17,971 nt of DNA from CAYSLA01 sp964431685 (GCA_964431685.1 CAYSLA010000066.1:1-17971), one strand, 5' to 3'. Counted from the first letter of the stretch, positions 6,503-13,947 are shown. The notes: generated by a model not told the origin, from the letters alone. Made by a program: numbers and translations.

Positions 6503-8272
6503 ATGAATGCATCTGAAAGTGGTCAGTGTACGCCCTCTGATCCTCACTTATTCGCCCGTCTTAGCAGGCTGGTCGCAGCCGGCGAGCCGATCGACGTCGT
6601 TCTGCTCAAGATACTCGAAGAAGCTGTGGGCGCGACGGGTTCCGTGCGAGGGTTTCTCGCTCTGGTAGATCACGATCGCGGCGAGCTGGACGTGCGGTAC
6701 GTCGCCGGAGTGGGGTGGAGCGAGGACAAACGGCTTGACCGGCTGAAGGTGTCTGAAGAGACCGGCCGCGGAATCACAAGCCATGTCGCTGCCACCGCAC
6801 GCACCTACTGCTCTGCCAACGTGCTCAAAGATCGCTACTACATTTCCGCATTCGAAGACGTGCGGAGCGAGTTGGCGGTTCCTCTTGTGGACAGGTCTCA
6901 CCGGACGCGAGGTGTCATCAACGTCGAAAGTGTCCATCTGGACGCCTATGACGATGCTCACAGATTCACGCTTCAGAGCCTCGCGGACCTCGCGATGATA
7001 GCAATCACAATCGACGATCATCAATCAAGGGCGATAGCCCTGTTCCAGGTGGGGCGGGAACTGAGCGGTTTTTCGGAAGCCGACGCCATCATGCAGAAGG
7101 TGATCGATCTGGCGGGGGATGCCCTCAAGTTCGAGGACTGCTCACTGTTTTTGATCGACGATCACACGGGCAAGCTGCTTCTGCGTGCATCAAGGGGAAG
7201 TCTGCGCAACAAGGTTGCGGAGGCCGCATACGACATTGGTGACGGTCTGACTGGTTGGACGGCGCAGACGGGCCAGTGTGTGAGGGTGACAGACCCAAGC
7301 AGCGATCCGCGGTGGCGGGGACGTTTCGAGGAGATCCCTGCGGAGATTACGGGAGCATTTATGGCAGTGCCGGTGAAGAGCCACCGGGGAGTGCTGGGGG
7401 TTCTGCGTGTCCAGCGGAAGAAGAGCCCATACAAGTGGTTCCCGAACGCGTTCACCGAGGACGACGAGAGCGTTCTGGCCACAATTGCGGCGCAGTTGGG
7501 GATCGCTCTCGACAACGCACGGCTGATACAACAGCTCGTGAGCACGGAGAGAATGGCGGCGTGGGGTGAGCTCTCTGCACGGTCTGCCCACATGATCGGC
7601 AACCGGGTGTTCGCGATAAAAGGCGACATCAACGAGCTGGAGCATCATCTGCAGCGAAGGAGCATAGACTGCGATACCGCGTTGACCCTCTCGGAGAGCA
7701 TTAAGAACGGTATCTATCTTCTGGAGGAGATTCTCAACGAGTTCCGAGAGTTTGTCAAAGCGGGAAGGCTGGAGATGGAGACGGCCGATCTGAACGCCCT
7801 GGTAACGGAGTCCGTGCTGGAGGGCTTCCCAAGAAACTCAACCATCAAGGTTCAGACGCAACTTTCGCCGTCGCTGCCGCCGATAAACGCCGACCCCAAG
7901 AAGCTCAAACGCTGCTTTACGGAGTTGCTGGAGAATTCGGTGAACTTCCTGCCCGAGGACGGGCATGTTGGAGTGTTGACCGCTAAGGCGGACAGCAGGG
8001 CAAAGAAGGTGCTTCCGCCCGGAGACAGAAACCGAACCTATGTGCTGGTTCGGTTCGAAGACAACGGGCCCGGCATCAAGCGCGAAGACAAGCCTAAGAT
8101 ATTCGACCCGTTCTACACCTCAAGGGCAAAAGGGATGGGCCTGGGGCTTTCTATCGTCAAGAGCATAATAGAAGGGCACAAGGGAGTAATTGTCGAGGAC
8201 GGCAGGTACGGTAAGGGAGCGCGATTCACAATACTGCTGCCGGCCGCTGATTTGAGTGAAGAGCGGTGCTAG
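6503..8272 (+). CDS. Soluble GAF-GAF sensor histidine kinase
   Basis: Cytoplasmic two-component kinase of 589 aa with no membrane segment. GAF domain 1 spans roughly 10-175, GAF domain 2 roughly 180-345, then dimerisation/phosphoacceptor helices and a GHKL ATPase domain. The H-box centres on His363 in ELSARSAHMIGNRVFAIKGD. The usual Glu/Asp just after the His is Met, while Asn is kept at +4. The N-box has Asn478 (ELLENSVNF), G1 reads DNGPGI (from Asp520), and the F/G2 region reads FDPFYTSRAKGMGLGLSIVK. I chose the ATG at 6503 because GGTGA lies 7 nt upstream; a longer frame from a TTG at 6455 has no ribosome site. The ligand is unknown. The receiver gene follows after 126 nt and is the likely partner. 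Confidence 0.88.
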   Translation: MNASESGQCTPSDPHLFARLSRLVAAGEPIDVVLLKILEEAVGATGSVRGFLALVDHDRGELDVRYVAGVGWSEDKRLDRLKVSEETGRGITSHVAATARTYCSANVLKDRYYISAFEDVRSELAVPLVDRSHRTRGVINVESVHLDAYDDAHRFTLQSLADLAMIAITIDDHQSRAIALFQVGRELSGFSEADAIMQKVIDLAGDALKFEDCSLFLIDDHTGKLLLRASRGSLRNKVAEAAYDIGDGLTGWTAQTGQCVRVTDPSSDPRWRGRFEEIPAEITGAFMAVPVKSHRGVLGVLRVQRKKSPYKWFPNAFTEDDESVLATIAAQLGIALDNARLIQQLVSTERMAAWGELSARSAHMIGNRVFAIKGDINELEHHLQRRSIDCDTALTLSESIKNGIYLLEEILNEFREFVKAGRLEMETADLNALVTESVLEGFPRNSTIKVQTQLSPSLPPINADPKKLKRCFTELLENSVNFLPEDGHVGVLTAKADSRAKKVLPPGDRNRTYVLVRFEDNGPGIKREDKPKIFDPFYTSRAKGMGLGLSIVKSIIEGHKGVIVEDGRYGKGARFTILLPAADLSEERC

Positions 8273-8278
8273 CTCTCC

Positions 8279-8304
8279 AGTGGGGCCAGCCCGTGCCCAC
8301 TTTT
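8279..8304 (+). terminator. Weak intrinsic terminator after the kinase gene
   Basis: A 6-bp stem AGTGGG (8279-8284) / CCCACT (8296-8301) with an 11-nt loop, running into TTTT (8301-8304). It lies 7 nt after the kinase stop codon. The short stem and T-run suggest partial termination, which would lower receiver expression relative to kinase. Confidence 0.35.
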
Positions 8305-8383
8305 AGTGAGTTCGAAGGCCCTATCCGGGTTGATTGGGGTTCATAGCAGCGCTTTGAGCGCGTCTTAAGGTGTTGGAGATACC

Positions 8384-8391
8384 AGGGGAGG
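8384..8391 (+). promoter_or_regulatory. Strong ribosome-binding site setting a TTG start
   Basis: AGGGGAGG ends 7 nt before TTG at 8399. It decides the start of the response regulator, whose second codon begins the conserved receiver strand RRVLVVDDE. Confidence 0.8.
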
Positions 8392-8398
8392 TATTTGA

Positions 8399-8842
8399 TT
8401 GCGTAGAGTACTTGTTGTAGACGATGAAGAGGCCGTGCGCAGCGCAGTAAAGCGCCGGCTGGAGCGCGAGGGATATGAAGTCGACTTGGCCGGTAGTCAG
8501 GCTGAGGGACTTGAGCTGCTGAAGGCTGGGAAGACGCCCTACGATGTCGTGGTCACCGACATGGTCATGGAGTCTCCCACCAGTGGACTCGAGCTCCTGC
8601 AGGCCGCACTTTCGACTGACGTCTTCACAGAGGTTATTGTTCTAACCGCGTATGGCAACGTTACAAACGCGGTCGAAAGCATGAAGCGGGGGGCGTTCGA
8701 CTACGTCGAGAAGAACATACCGGGCATCGATGTTTTCGAACTGCTGGCGCTGAAACTGGACCAGGCGATGGAGCGGAGGCGGACTTCGCTGGCGACATTG
8801 CGCAAGATGGAGGTCTATTCGCAGGGCAATCCGTCGCAATAG
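8399..8842 (+). CDS. Receiver-only response regulator
   Basis: A 147-residue CheY-like receiver with no DNA-binding or enzymatic output domain. Acidic pocket Asp8-Asp9, phosphoacceptor Asp54 (VVVTDMVM), the switch Thr83 (VLTAYG) and Lys105 (FDYVEKN) are all present, so it should accept phosphate. The residue after the Lys is Asn rather than the usual Pro. The C-terminal 40 residues continue the last receiver helix into a charged tail (EVYSQGNPSQ) with no fold I recognise. It starts at TTG with a strong ribosome site. It lies between the GAF kinase and htrA in the same direction. It probably signals by protein contact or as a phosphorelay link. Confidence 0.88.
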   Translation: MRRVLVVDDEEAVRSAVKRRLEREGYEVDLAGSQAEGLELLKAGKTPYDVVVTDMVMESPTSGLELLQAALSTDVFTEVIVLTAYGNVTNAVESMKRGAFDYVEKNIPGIDVFELLALKLDQAMERRRTSLATLRKMEVYSQGNPSQ

Positions 8843-8844
8843 AG

Positions 8845-8873
8845 TCTCGTCCGATTCCCGAGAGTCGAATCGG
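8845..8873 (+). other. Two competing hairpins between the receiver gene and htrA
   Basis: CCGATTC (8851-8857) pairs with GAATCGG (8867-8873) across a 9-nt loop. An overlapping alternative pairs TCTCG (8845-8849) with CGAGA (8859-8863). The two cannot form together. The structure ends 4 nt before the htrA ribosome site and has no T-run, so it is not a standard terminator. It could affect mRNA stability or htrA translation. Confidence 0.4.
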
Positions 8874-8877
8874 AACT

Positions 8878-8885
8878 GGAGGTGA
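8878..8885 (+). promoter_or_regulatory. Ribosome-binding site deciding the htrA start
   Basis: GGAGGTGA lies 7 nt before ATG at 8893 but only 1 nt before the in-frame GTG at 8887. The ATG is therefore the likely start. Confidence 0.75.
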
Positions 8886-8892
8886 CGTGCAA

Positions 8893-10080
8893 ATGCTTCA
8901 CAAGACGGGACTTGTGGCTATCTGCTTTGTTGCCGGGCTTCTGGGCTCGATGATTGGCCACGACTTGTCGTACACACCTGTTGGAGAGGGGCACCATCAG
9001 GCGGAAACCGCAGCGGCCCGGCTTGTAGCAACGAGCGGCACGGCTGGCGGAGCCTCGACGGCCTCCGGCACCACAAGCAACGCTGTCATACAGGCTGTGC
9101 GGCGGGTGGGGCCTGCAACGGTGAATATCGACACAGTCGTGGTGAGAAGACAATCGATATTCGGTTTCGACGACCCGTTCGGCGACTTCTTTGGAAACGA
9201 TGCTTTCACCCGGATGGTGCCCAGCAGAGGCCAGGGCTCCGGGCTCATCATACACGGCAAGAACGGCTATGTGGTAACCAACGAACACGTCATACGTGAC
9301 GTCACCACCAGGAACGGCAAGATTAAGGTCAGCCTGCCAAACAAACAGACCTACGACGCTGAAGTCCTCGGCTCGGACCCGCAATACGATATCGCCGTGC
9401 TTAAGATCGCCGGAGGTGATCTGCCCAGTGTCCCGCTTTCCGAAAGGGACAACCTGACCATAGGTGAGTGGGTAGTAGCGATCGGTAACCCTTTCGGGTT
9501 CCGAAACACGGTGACCCTTGGCGTGCTCAGCGCCCTGGACCGGAGCCTCCAGCCGGACCAGGATGGAACAAGGCTGGAGGGATTGCTGCAGACCGATGCG
9601 GCCATTAACCCGGGGAACTCCGGAGGGCCGCTATGTGATATCGACGGAAACGTAATTGGCATCAACACCGCTATTGTCAGCGGCGCTTCCGGGTTGGGCT
9701 TTGCAATATCGGCGCACTCCGTGAAGCCGGTTGTGGATGAGATAATAAAGTACGGCAAAGTGAGACACGGCTGGGCCGGGATGAACTACTGGGATATCTC
9801 CCAGAGACTCGCCGACCGCCTGGAACTCAAGAGCACGGACGGAGCGTTGGTGTCAGAAGTCTACCGAGACAGCCCGGCGGACAATGCCGGAATCAAGCCC
9901 GGCGATGTTATACTGGAGGCAAACGGCGAGAAGATCAGCTCAGTTGCGGACATGATGGGTGTACTCAGGGAAGCCCGGACCGGAGATACTATGCGACTGA
10001 CGGTCTCGCGCAAAGGCAAATCGATGAGAGTTCAGCTCAAGCTGACTGATGTACCTGAATCTATCGGAAGGACGAGGTAA
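8893..10080 (+). CDS. HtrA/DegP-type serine protease with one PDZ domain
   Basis: Membrane-anchored or exported trypsin-like protease for envelope protein quality control. It is 395 aa from the ATG chosen by its ribosome site; residue numbers here count from the GTG two codons earlier. An N-terminal hydrophobic segment (about 8-24) is followed by a low-complexity Ala/Gly/Ser/Thr linker (40-64). The protease domain carries the triad His134 (VVTNEHVI), Asp168 (YDIAVLKI) and Ser245 (NPGNSGGPL), plus the IGNPFGF substrate-loop motif. A single PDZ domain covers about 298-388 (GALVSEVYRDSPADNAGIKPGD). One PDZ domain recalls DegS or HhoB-like proteins more than DegP. It follows the receiver gene by 50 nt and precedes the lysine-rich small gene by 4 nt. 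Confidence 0.95.
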   Translation: MLHKTGLVAICFVAGLLGSMIGHDLSYTPVGEGHHQAETAAARLVATSGTAGGASTASGTTSNAVIQAVRRVGPATVNIDTVVVRRQSIFGFDDPFGDFFGNDAFTRMVPSRGQGSGLIIHGKNGYVVTNEHVIRDVTTRNGKIKVSLPNKQTYDAEVLGSDPQYDIAVLKIAGGDLPSVPLSERDNLTIGEWVVAIGNPFGFRNTVTLGVLSALDRSLQPDQDGTRLEGLLQTDAAINPGNSGGPLCDIDGNVIGINTAIVSGASGLGFAISAHSVKPVVDEIIKYGKVRHGWAGMNYWDISQRLADRLELKSTDGALVSEVYRDSPADNAGIKPGDVILEANGEKISSVADMMGVLREARTGDTMRLTVSRKGKSMRVQLKLTDVPESIGRTR

Positions 10081-10084
10081 TCTG

Positions 10085-10204
10085 ATGGCAGACAAATCGA
10101 TCAAGAAGGAAGCAAAGGCTCCTAAGAAGAGCCCGAAAGAGAAGAAAGAGGCCAAGAAGGCCAAGAAGCAGGATCAGTCTGGAGGGCTCATCGTCGAGCA
10201 GTGA
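10085..10204 (+). CDS. Lysine-rich 39-residue small protein
   Basis: Starts ATG at 10085 with GACGAGG ending 7 nt upstream, inside the last htrA codons, and stops at TGA 10202. The protein begins MADKSIKKEAKAPKK, contains 13 Lys in 39 residues with a net charge of about +7, and ends in a Lys-free tail SGGLIVEQ. The basic part alternates Lys with Ala, Glu and Pro and has no hydrophobic segment, so it is probably soluble and may bind nucleic acid, membrane or another acidic partner. I do not recognise a named family with certainty. The tight spacing and proper ribosome site make it a likely real gene co-expressed with htrA. A spurious frame in lysine-biased sequence remains possible. Confidence 0.65.
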   Translation: MADKSIKKEAKAPKKSPKEKKEAKKAKKQDQSGGLIVEQ

Positions 10205-10330
10205 GCTTAGCGGACTTGCCGATGCTGCTGGAACAACGGAAGACGCAATAACACCCGATCAATCTGCGTCGGGACAGAGCTGGCCGCGATGACCGGATGG
10301 TAACGTGGCGGCCAATCTCAGTAACACTTT

Positions 10331-10345
10331 GTCCGGGAATCGGAC
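10331..10345 (+). other. Small hairpin upstream of the PHP gene
   Basis: Perfect 5-bp stem GTCCG/CGGAC with loop GGAAT in the 213-nt gap 10205-10417. No T-run follows, and I found no convincing promoter in this gap. Significance unclear. Confidence 0.25.
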
Positions 10346-10417
10346 TGGTATCTGATTTGACCATAGCAAACCGGAGGGCTTCGGCTCGTACGTACACTAA
10401 CTCTGTCAGGAGAAACA

Positions 10418-11302
10418 ATGCAACTCACCAATCCATTTACGCGGCCCGGGCAGTTCTACAAGGCCAATCTGCACACACACACGACTAATTCCGATGGCGA
10501 GAAGACCGCGAGCGAGCGGGCGCGGCAGTACAAAGAGCACGGCTACTCAGTGCTAGCAGTGACGGATCACCATCTGATTACGGATATCGGCGGTCTCTCC
10601 GATGACGACTTCCTTTTGATAAGTTCGATGGAGACACACCCTGCGTGCCTGCCGGATACGGATGTCTATCACCTTGTCTGTCTTAATGTTCCCAAGGATC
10701 TTCAGTTGCCGGAGGACAGCACCGCCAACGAAAGAGTGCGGATGGTCAAGGCAGCCGGTGGCGAATTGATATTCGCTCATCCATACTGGTGTGGGCACAA
10801 CATCAATCATATTACCGCCGTAGAAGACTTCATCGCGGTTGAGGTATATAATGCCACGTGCACCAAGATAGGCAAAGGGATTAGCAGCGTTCAGTGGGAC
10901 GACATTCTGGACGCAGGCAGAATCGTGGGCGCCGTAGCGGTCGACGATACCCACTCCGGCCGGGATCTGTTCATGGGATGGACCATGATCAAGGCCACTG
11001 AACTTACCGTAGAGTCGATCATGACTGCACTGCGCTCCGGCAGCTACTACTGTTCCTGCGGCCCAACCATAGAGGATTTCCGCGTGGAAAACGGGGTTGC
11101 CACAGTGGAGTGTTCGCCTGCGACTGAAGTCCATCTTATGGGACGAAGGGCATCGGGTCTGAGTTATTACGCAGACGGCGGCGAACTCATTACCAGCGCC
11201 AGTAGAAACGCCGATCCGAGCACCGGATACGTCAGGGCGGAGGTTGTGGACGAAAAAGGCCGGAGAGCCTGGACGAATCCGATAATCCTGGCTGAATACT
11301 AA
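10418..11302 (+). CDS. PHP-domain metallohydrolase (CehA/McbA-like)
   Basis: A 294-residue cytoplasmic metal-dependent hydrolase of the polymerase-and-histidinol-phosphatase fold. The ligand set is complete: His19-x-His21 (NLHTHT), Asp26, His51 (VTDHH), Glu72 (SSMETH), His85, His121 (FAHPYW), Asp177 and His179 (VDDTHSG), enough for a di- or trinuclear site. The last ~100 residues add a beta-rich C-terminal part, as in CehA/McbA-type proteins. PHP enzymes of this size hydrolyse phosphoesters or related bonds; the substrate cannot be told from sequence. Start: ATG with AGGAG about 6 nt upstream. It lies 213 nt from the htrA group and upstream of a sugar-isomerase-like gene, so a role in sugar-phosphate turnover is possible. 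Confidence 0.85.
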   Translation: MQLTNPFTRPGQFYKANLHTHTTNSDGEKTASERARQYKEHGYSVLAVTDHHLITDIGGLSDDDFLLISSMETHPACLPDTDVYHLVCLNVPKDLQLPEDSTANERVRMVKAAGGELIFAHPYWCGHNINHITAVEDFIAVEVYNATCTKIGKGISSVQWDDILDAGRIVGAVAVDDTHSGRDLFMGWTMIKATELTVESIMTALRSGSYYCSCGPTIEDFRVENGVATVECSPATEVHLMGRRASGLSYYADGGELITSASRNADPSTGYVRAEVVDEKGRRAWTNPIILAEY

Positions 11303-11338
11303 GTAGTTCACGGTTTGTAGATTGCATCCGACGGCTAC

Positions 11339-11391
11339 GGTACGCCGGACACTCTTGTCCCGCGCCGCCCGACAGGAGTGTCGGGCCTACC
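11339..11391. repeat. REP-like imperfect palindrome
   Basis: Two 21-nt arms (11339-11359 and 11371-11391) separated by an 11-nt GC-rich spacer. Eighteen of 21 positions pair in Watson-Crick fashion and one is a G-T wobble; the core is GACACTC/GAGTGTC. It lies in the 167-nt gap between the PHP and isomerase genes and has no T-run. Size and form suit a dispersed palindromic repeat (REP or small MITE) better than a terminator. Only one copy is in this window. Confidence 0.55.
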
Positions 11392-11469
11392 ATACAACTC
11401 GGTCAGTCACTCAGGCCGCCCGCGTGAGGAATGGCCAAGCAAGAACACTGAGAAACGAAAGGCACACAA

Positions 11470-12360
11470 GTGAGCAACAACATCCGAATAGGCACTCTTG
11501 TGCAGGGAGGTCAGTCGAGCCCGAACTACATCAGGCAGATTCTCCCCCACGGTTTTGAGTCATTGTCAATCACATTCTGGCAGACTCTCGGAGACACCGA
11601 TCTGAAACGCCTGGCAGCGGAAACGCTCGAAGTACTCTCGGGAAGTGACGCCGTCATCAGCACGGTTAGCGTGTACGGCAACCCGTTGATGGACGATGAG
11701 TTGGGACTGGTGACTCGCGAGAACTGGAGCAGGCTAATAGAATCCGCAGGGGCGTTCGGCTGCGACCTTGTCACGGGCTTCGCCGGAAGACCGGTAGACA
11801 CGCCAATCGATCAATGCATCGACAAGTACACCGAAGTCTTCACGCCCCTGGCTAAGAAGGCCGCCGACATGGGAGTCAGGCTTGCGTTCGAAAACTGCGA
11901 CATGGGAGGAACCTGGGCGGCAGGCGACTGGAACATCGCACAGACTCCGGCGGCGTGGGAAATGATGTTCAACGCCATCCCGATGGACAACATCGGCCTG
12001 GAATGGGAGCCGTGCCATCAGATGGTGAAGCTGATTGATCCAATGCCGCAGCTCAGAAAATGGGTTGGAAAGGTGTTTCACGTGCACGGCAAGGATGCGA
12101 CAGTCTACTGGGACGTCGTGCGCGAACACGGCGTATTTGGCCCGCATCAGTTTGCCTACCACCGAACCCCGGGATTCGGCGACAGCGACTGGACGGCCAT
12201 AATATCCGAGCTCCGGCGGGGCGGGTTTGTTGGCAGCATCGACATAGAAGGGTGGCACGACCCCGTATATCGCGATGAGCTGGAAATGACCGGACAGGTT
12301 CACGCGTTGAACTATCTCAAGAACTGCCGAGGCGGCCAGTTCGTTCCAAACCCGCAGTAG
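11470..12360 (+). CDS. Sugar phosphate isomerase/epimerase family protein
   Basis: A 296-residue xylose-isomerase-like TIM barrel (AP endonuclease 2 superfamily). Likely metal ligands sit at strand ends: Glu141 (RLAFENCDMGG), Glu178 in IGLEWEPCH with His183, His204/His206 (KVFHVHGKD), and Glu260 (SIDIEGWHDP). Proteins of this group isomerise or epimerise sugars, inositols or their keto derivatives; the substrate cannot be assigned. GTG start with AAAGG 7 nt upstream. It stands alone between the PHP gene and argH, each more than 130 nt away. No clear promoter was found just upstream. Confidence 0.88.
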   Translation: MSNNIRIGTLVQGGQSSPNYIRQILPHGFESLSITFWQTLGDTDLKRLAAETLEVLSGSDAVISTVSVYGNPLMDDELGLVTRENWSRLIESAGAFGCDLVTGFAGRPVDTPIDQCIDKYTEVFTPLAKKAADMGVRLAFENCDMGGTWAAGDWNIAQTPAAWEMMFNAIPMDNIGLEWEPCHQMVKLIDPMPQLRKWVGKVFHVHGKDATVYWDVVREHGVFGPHQFAYHRTPGFGDSDWTAIISELRRGGFVGSIDIEGWHDPVYRDELEMTGQVHALNYLKNCRGGQFVPNPQ

Positions 12361-12374
12361 AACCGCTCTTAGAC

Positions 12375-12410
12375 AGGGTGCGCCGACCGTCAGCCCCTAA
12401 GCACTTTTTT
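12375..12410 (+). terminator. Possible weak terminator after the isomerase gene
   Basis: AGGGTGC (12375-12381) can pair with GCACTTT (12401-12407, two G-T pairs) across a 19-nt loop, followed by a run of six T ending at 12410. The T-run is convincing; the stem is not. It lies just before the argH promoter, where a terminator would be expected. Confidence 0.3.
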
Positions 12411-12422
12411 CAACGCGGGCTC

Positions 12423-12451
12423 TTGACCCACGGCTGCCAGCATGGTACGAT
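12423..12451 (+). promoter_or_regulatory. Sigma-70 promoter of argH
   Basis: TTGACC (12423-12428), exactly 17 nt, then TACGAT (12446-12451). Predicted start near 12458, about 34 nt before the GTG start of argH. Confidence 0.6.
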
Positions 12452-12491
12452 TACTGGCGGCACGACAACACCCGCGAAAGGACGATTAGAC

Positions 12492-13871
12492 GTGGCAAAG
12501 AAGCTATGGGGAGGAAGGTTCACCGGCGAGACGGATAGAGTTGTGGAGGACTTCACGGAATCCATCTCGTTTGACTATCGCCTGATAGAACAGGACATCG
12601 CAGGCAGCATAGCGCACGCAGCCATGCTCGGCTCGCGCGAGATCATATCGCGGGCAGACTCGCAAGAAATCATATCCGGACTGAAGTCGATACTTGAAGA
12701 CTACCGGGCGGGCAAAATCGAGTTCGATCCTGCAGCCGAGGACATCCACATGAATGTCGAAAAGCTGCTTGCTGACCGGATCGGCGAGCCGGCTGGCAGG
12801 CTGCACACTGCGCGCAGCCGCAACGACCAGGTAGCCACCGACATACGCCTGTTCCTCAAAGCGCACGTTGTGCTTATAGAGGGGTTTTTTCGGCAGTTGC
12901 AGACCGTAATCGTAGATAAGGCGGAAGAGTACTCGGATGCGGTGATGCCAGGCTATACTCACCTTCAGCACGCTCAGCCGGTGCTGCTGGGGCACCACCT
13001 GATGGCTTGGTTTTGGATGCTGGAACGCGACCTCGGGAGATTCCGCGACTGTGCCCAGCGCGTTGATGTGCTGCCTCTTGGCTCCGGTGCGCTCGCCGGG
13101 ACCACTTTCCCCATCGACCGCGAGTTCGTGTCGCAGGTGTTGGGTTTTGGCGCAGTCTCGGATAACAGTATGGATTCCGTGGCGGACCGCGATTTCGCCG
13201 CGGAGTTTGTTTCATGTGCGGCGATGATGATGGTACATCTGTCTCGATTCTCTGAGGAGATCATCCTTTGGAACACATCGGAGTTTGGGTTTGTGGCCCT
13301 GGACGATTCGGTAACCACTGGCTCATCCATTATGCCTCAGAAGAAGAATCCGGACGTGGCCGAGCTTGTTCGCGGGAAGAGCGCGAGAGTCATCGGAAGT
13401 CTCGTCACTCTGCTCACGCTGCAGAAAGGTCTCCCTCTCACGTACAACCGCGATCTTCAGGAAGACAAAGAACCGTTATTCGATGCCGTCGACACCGTGG
13501 AAAGCTCGCTGCAGGCCTTCGCTATCATGGTGCGCACTGCGCGGTTCGACAGGGAGAGGATGCGTGCGGCCGCAGGTGAGGCGTTCTCGACGGCGACCGA
13601 TCTCGCCGACCACCTGGTGCGCCAGGGAGTGCCTTTCAGAACCGCGCACGAACAGGTGGGGGCGATTGTCGCATATTGCGAGTCGAACGGCAAGACGCTG
13701 GAAGAGTTGTCCACGGATGAGATCCACAGGTTCGCGCCAGACGCATCAGAAGACGTATCTTCGCTTCTGACCGTAGACGCCTGCGTGCAGGCCCGTCACG
13801 CAGGAGGCGGCACGGCCCACTCCGAGGTTGTAAGCCAGATAAAGCGTGCCAGAACGCTGCTCGAGGCTTGA
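12492..13871 (+). CDS. argH: Argininosuccinate lyase
   Basis: Last step of arginine biosynthesis: argininosuccinate to arginine plus fumarate, by a cytoplasmic homotetramer. 459 aa, the usual length. It opens AKKLWGGRFTGETD as in the family. The three conserved regions of the fumarase/aspartase superfamily are present: HTARSRNDQVATD (from about residue 105), GYTHLQHAQP, and the signature GSSIMPQKKNPD (277-288) holding the catalytic Ser. I chose GTG at 12492 because it matches the family N-terminus and has AAAGGA 9 nt upstream; the frame stays open to 12378, but that extension has no family similarity. It is preceded by its own promoter and not linked to other arg genes here. Confidence 0.96.
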   Translation: MAKKLWGGRFTGETDRVVEDFTESISFDYRLIEQDIAGSIAHAAMLGSREIISRADSQEIISGLKSILEDYRAGKIEFDPAAEDIHMNVEKLLADRIGEPAGRLHTARSRNDQVATDIRLFLKAHVVLIEGFFRQLQTVIVDKAEEYSDAVMPGYTHLQHAQPVLLGHHLMAWFWMLERDLGRFRDCAQRVDVLPLGSGALAGTTFPIDREFVSQVLGFGAVSDNSMDSVADRDFAAEFVSCAAMMMVHLSRFSEEIILWNTSEFGFVALDDSVTTGSSIMPQKKNPDVAELVRGKSARVIGSLVTLLTLQKGLPLTYNRDLQEDKEPLFDAVDTVESSLQAFAIMVRTARFDRERMRAAAGEAFSTATDLADHLVRQGVPFRTAHEQVGAIVAYCESNGKTLEELSTDEIHRFAPDASEDVSSLLTVDACVQARHAGGGTAHSEVVSQIKRARTLLEA

Positions 13872-13913
13872 GTCTGAATTTGGTCAAAGTAGTCTCGGAC
13901 CGCGCGGATTCGG

Positions 13914-13931
13914 CGCTGTCGCGGCACAGCG
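13914..13931 (+). other. Hairpin downstream of argH
   Basis: Perfect 6-bp stem CGCTGT/ACAGCG with loop CGCGGC, about 43 nt after the argH stop and before the E1 promoter. No T-run follows, so it may protect the mRNA 3' end rather than terminate intrinsically. Confidence 0.3.
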
Positions 13932-13947
13932 TTCGCAACTAGCAAAC

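Noticed and set aside
10553..11311. 252-codon minus-strand frame opposite the PHP gene
   Set aside because: Complete overlap with a gene whose metal-binding motifs are intact; no motif in the antisense product.
12378..12491. 38-codon N-terminal extension of argH
   Set aside because: It runs through the TTGACC/TACGAT promoter and has no similarity to the ArgH N-terminus, which begins right after GTG at 12492.
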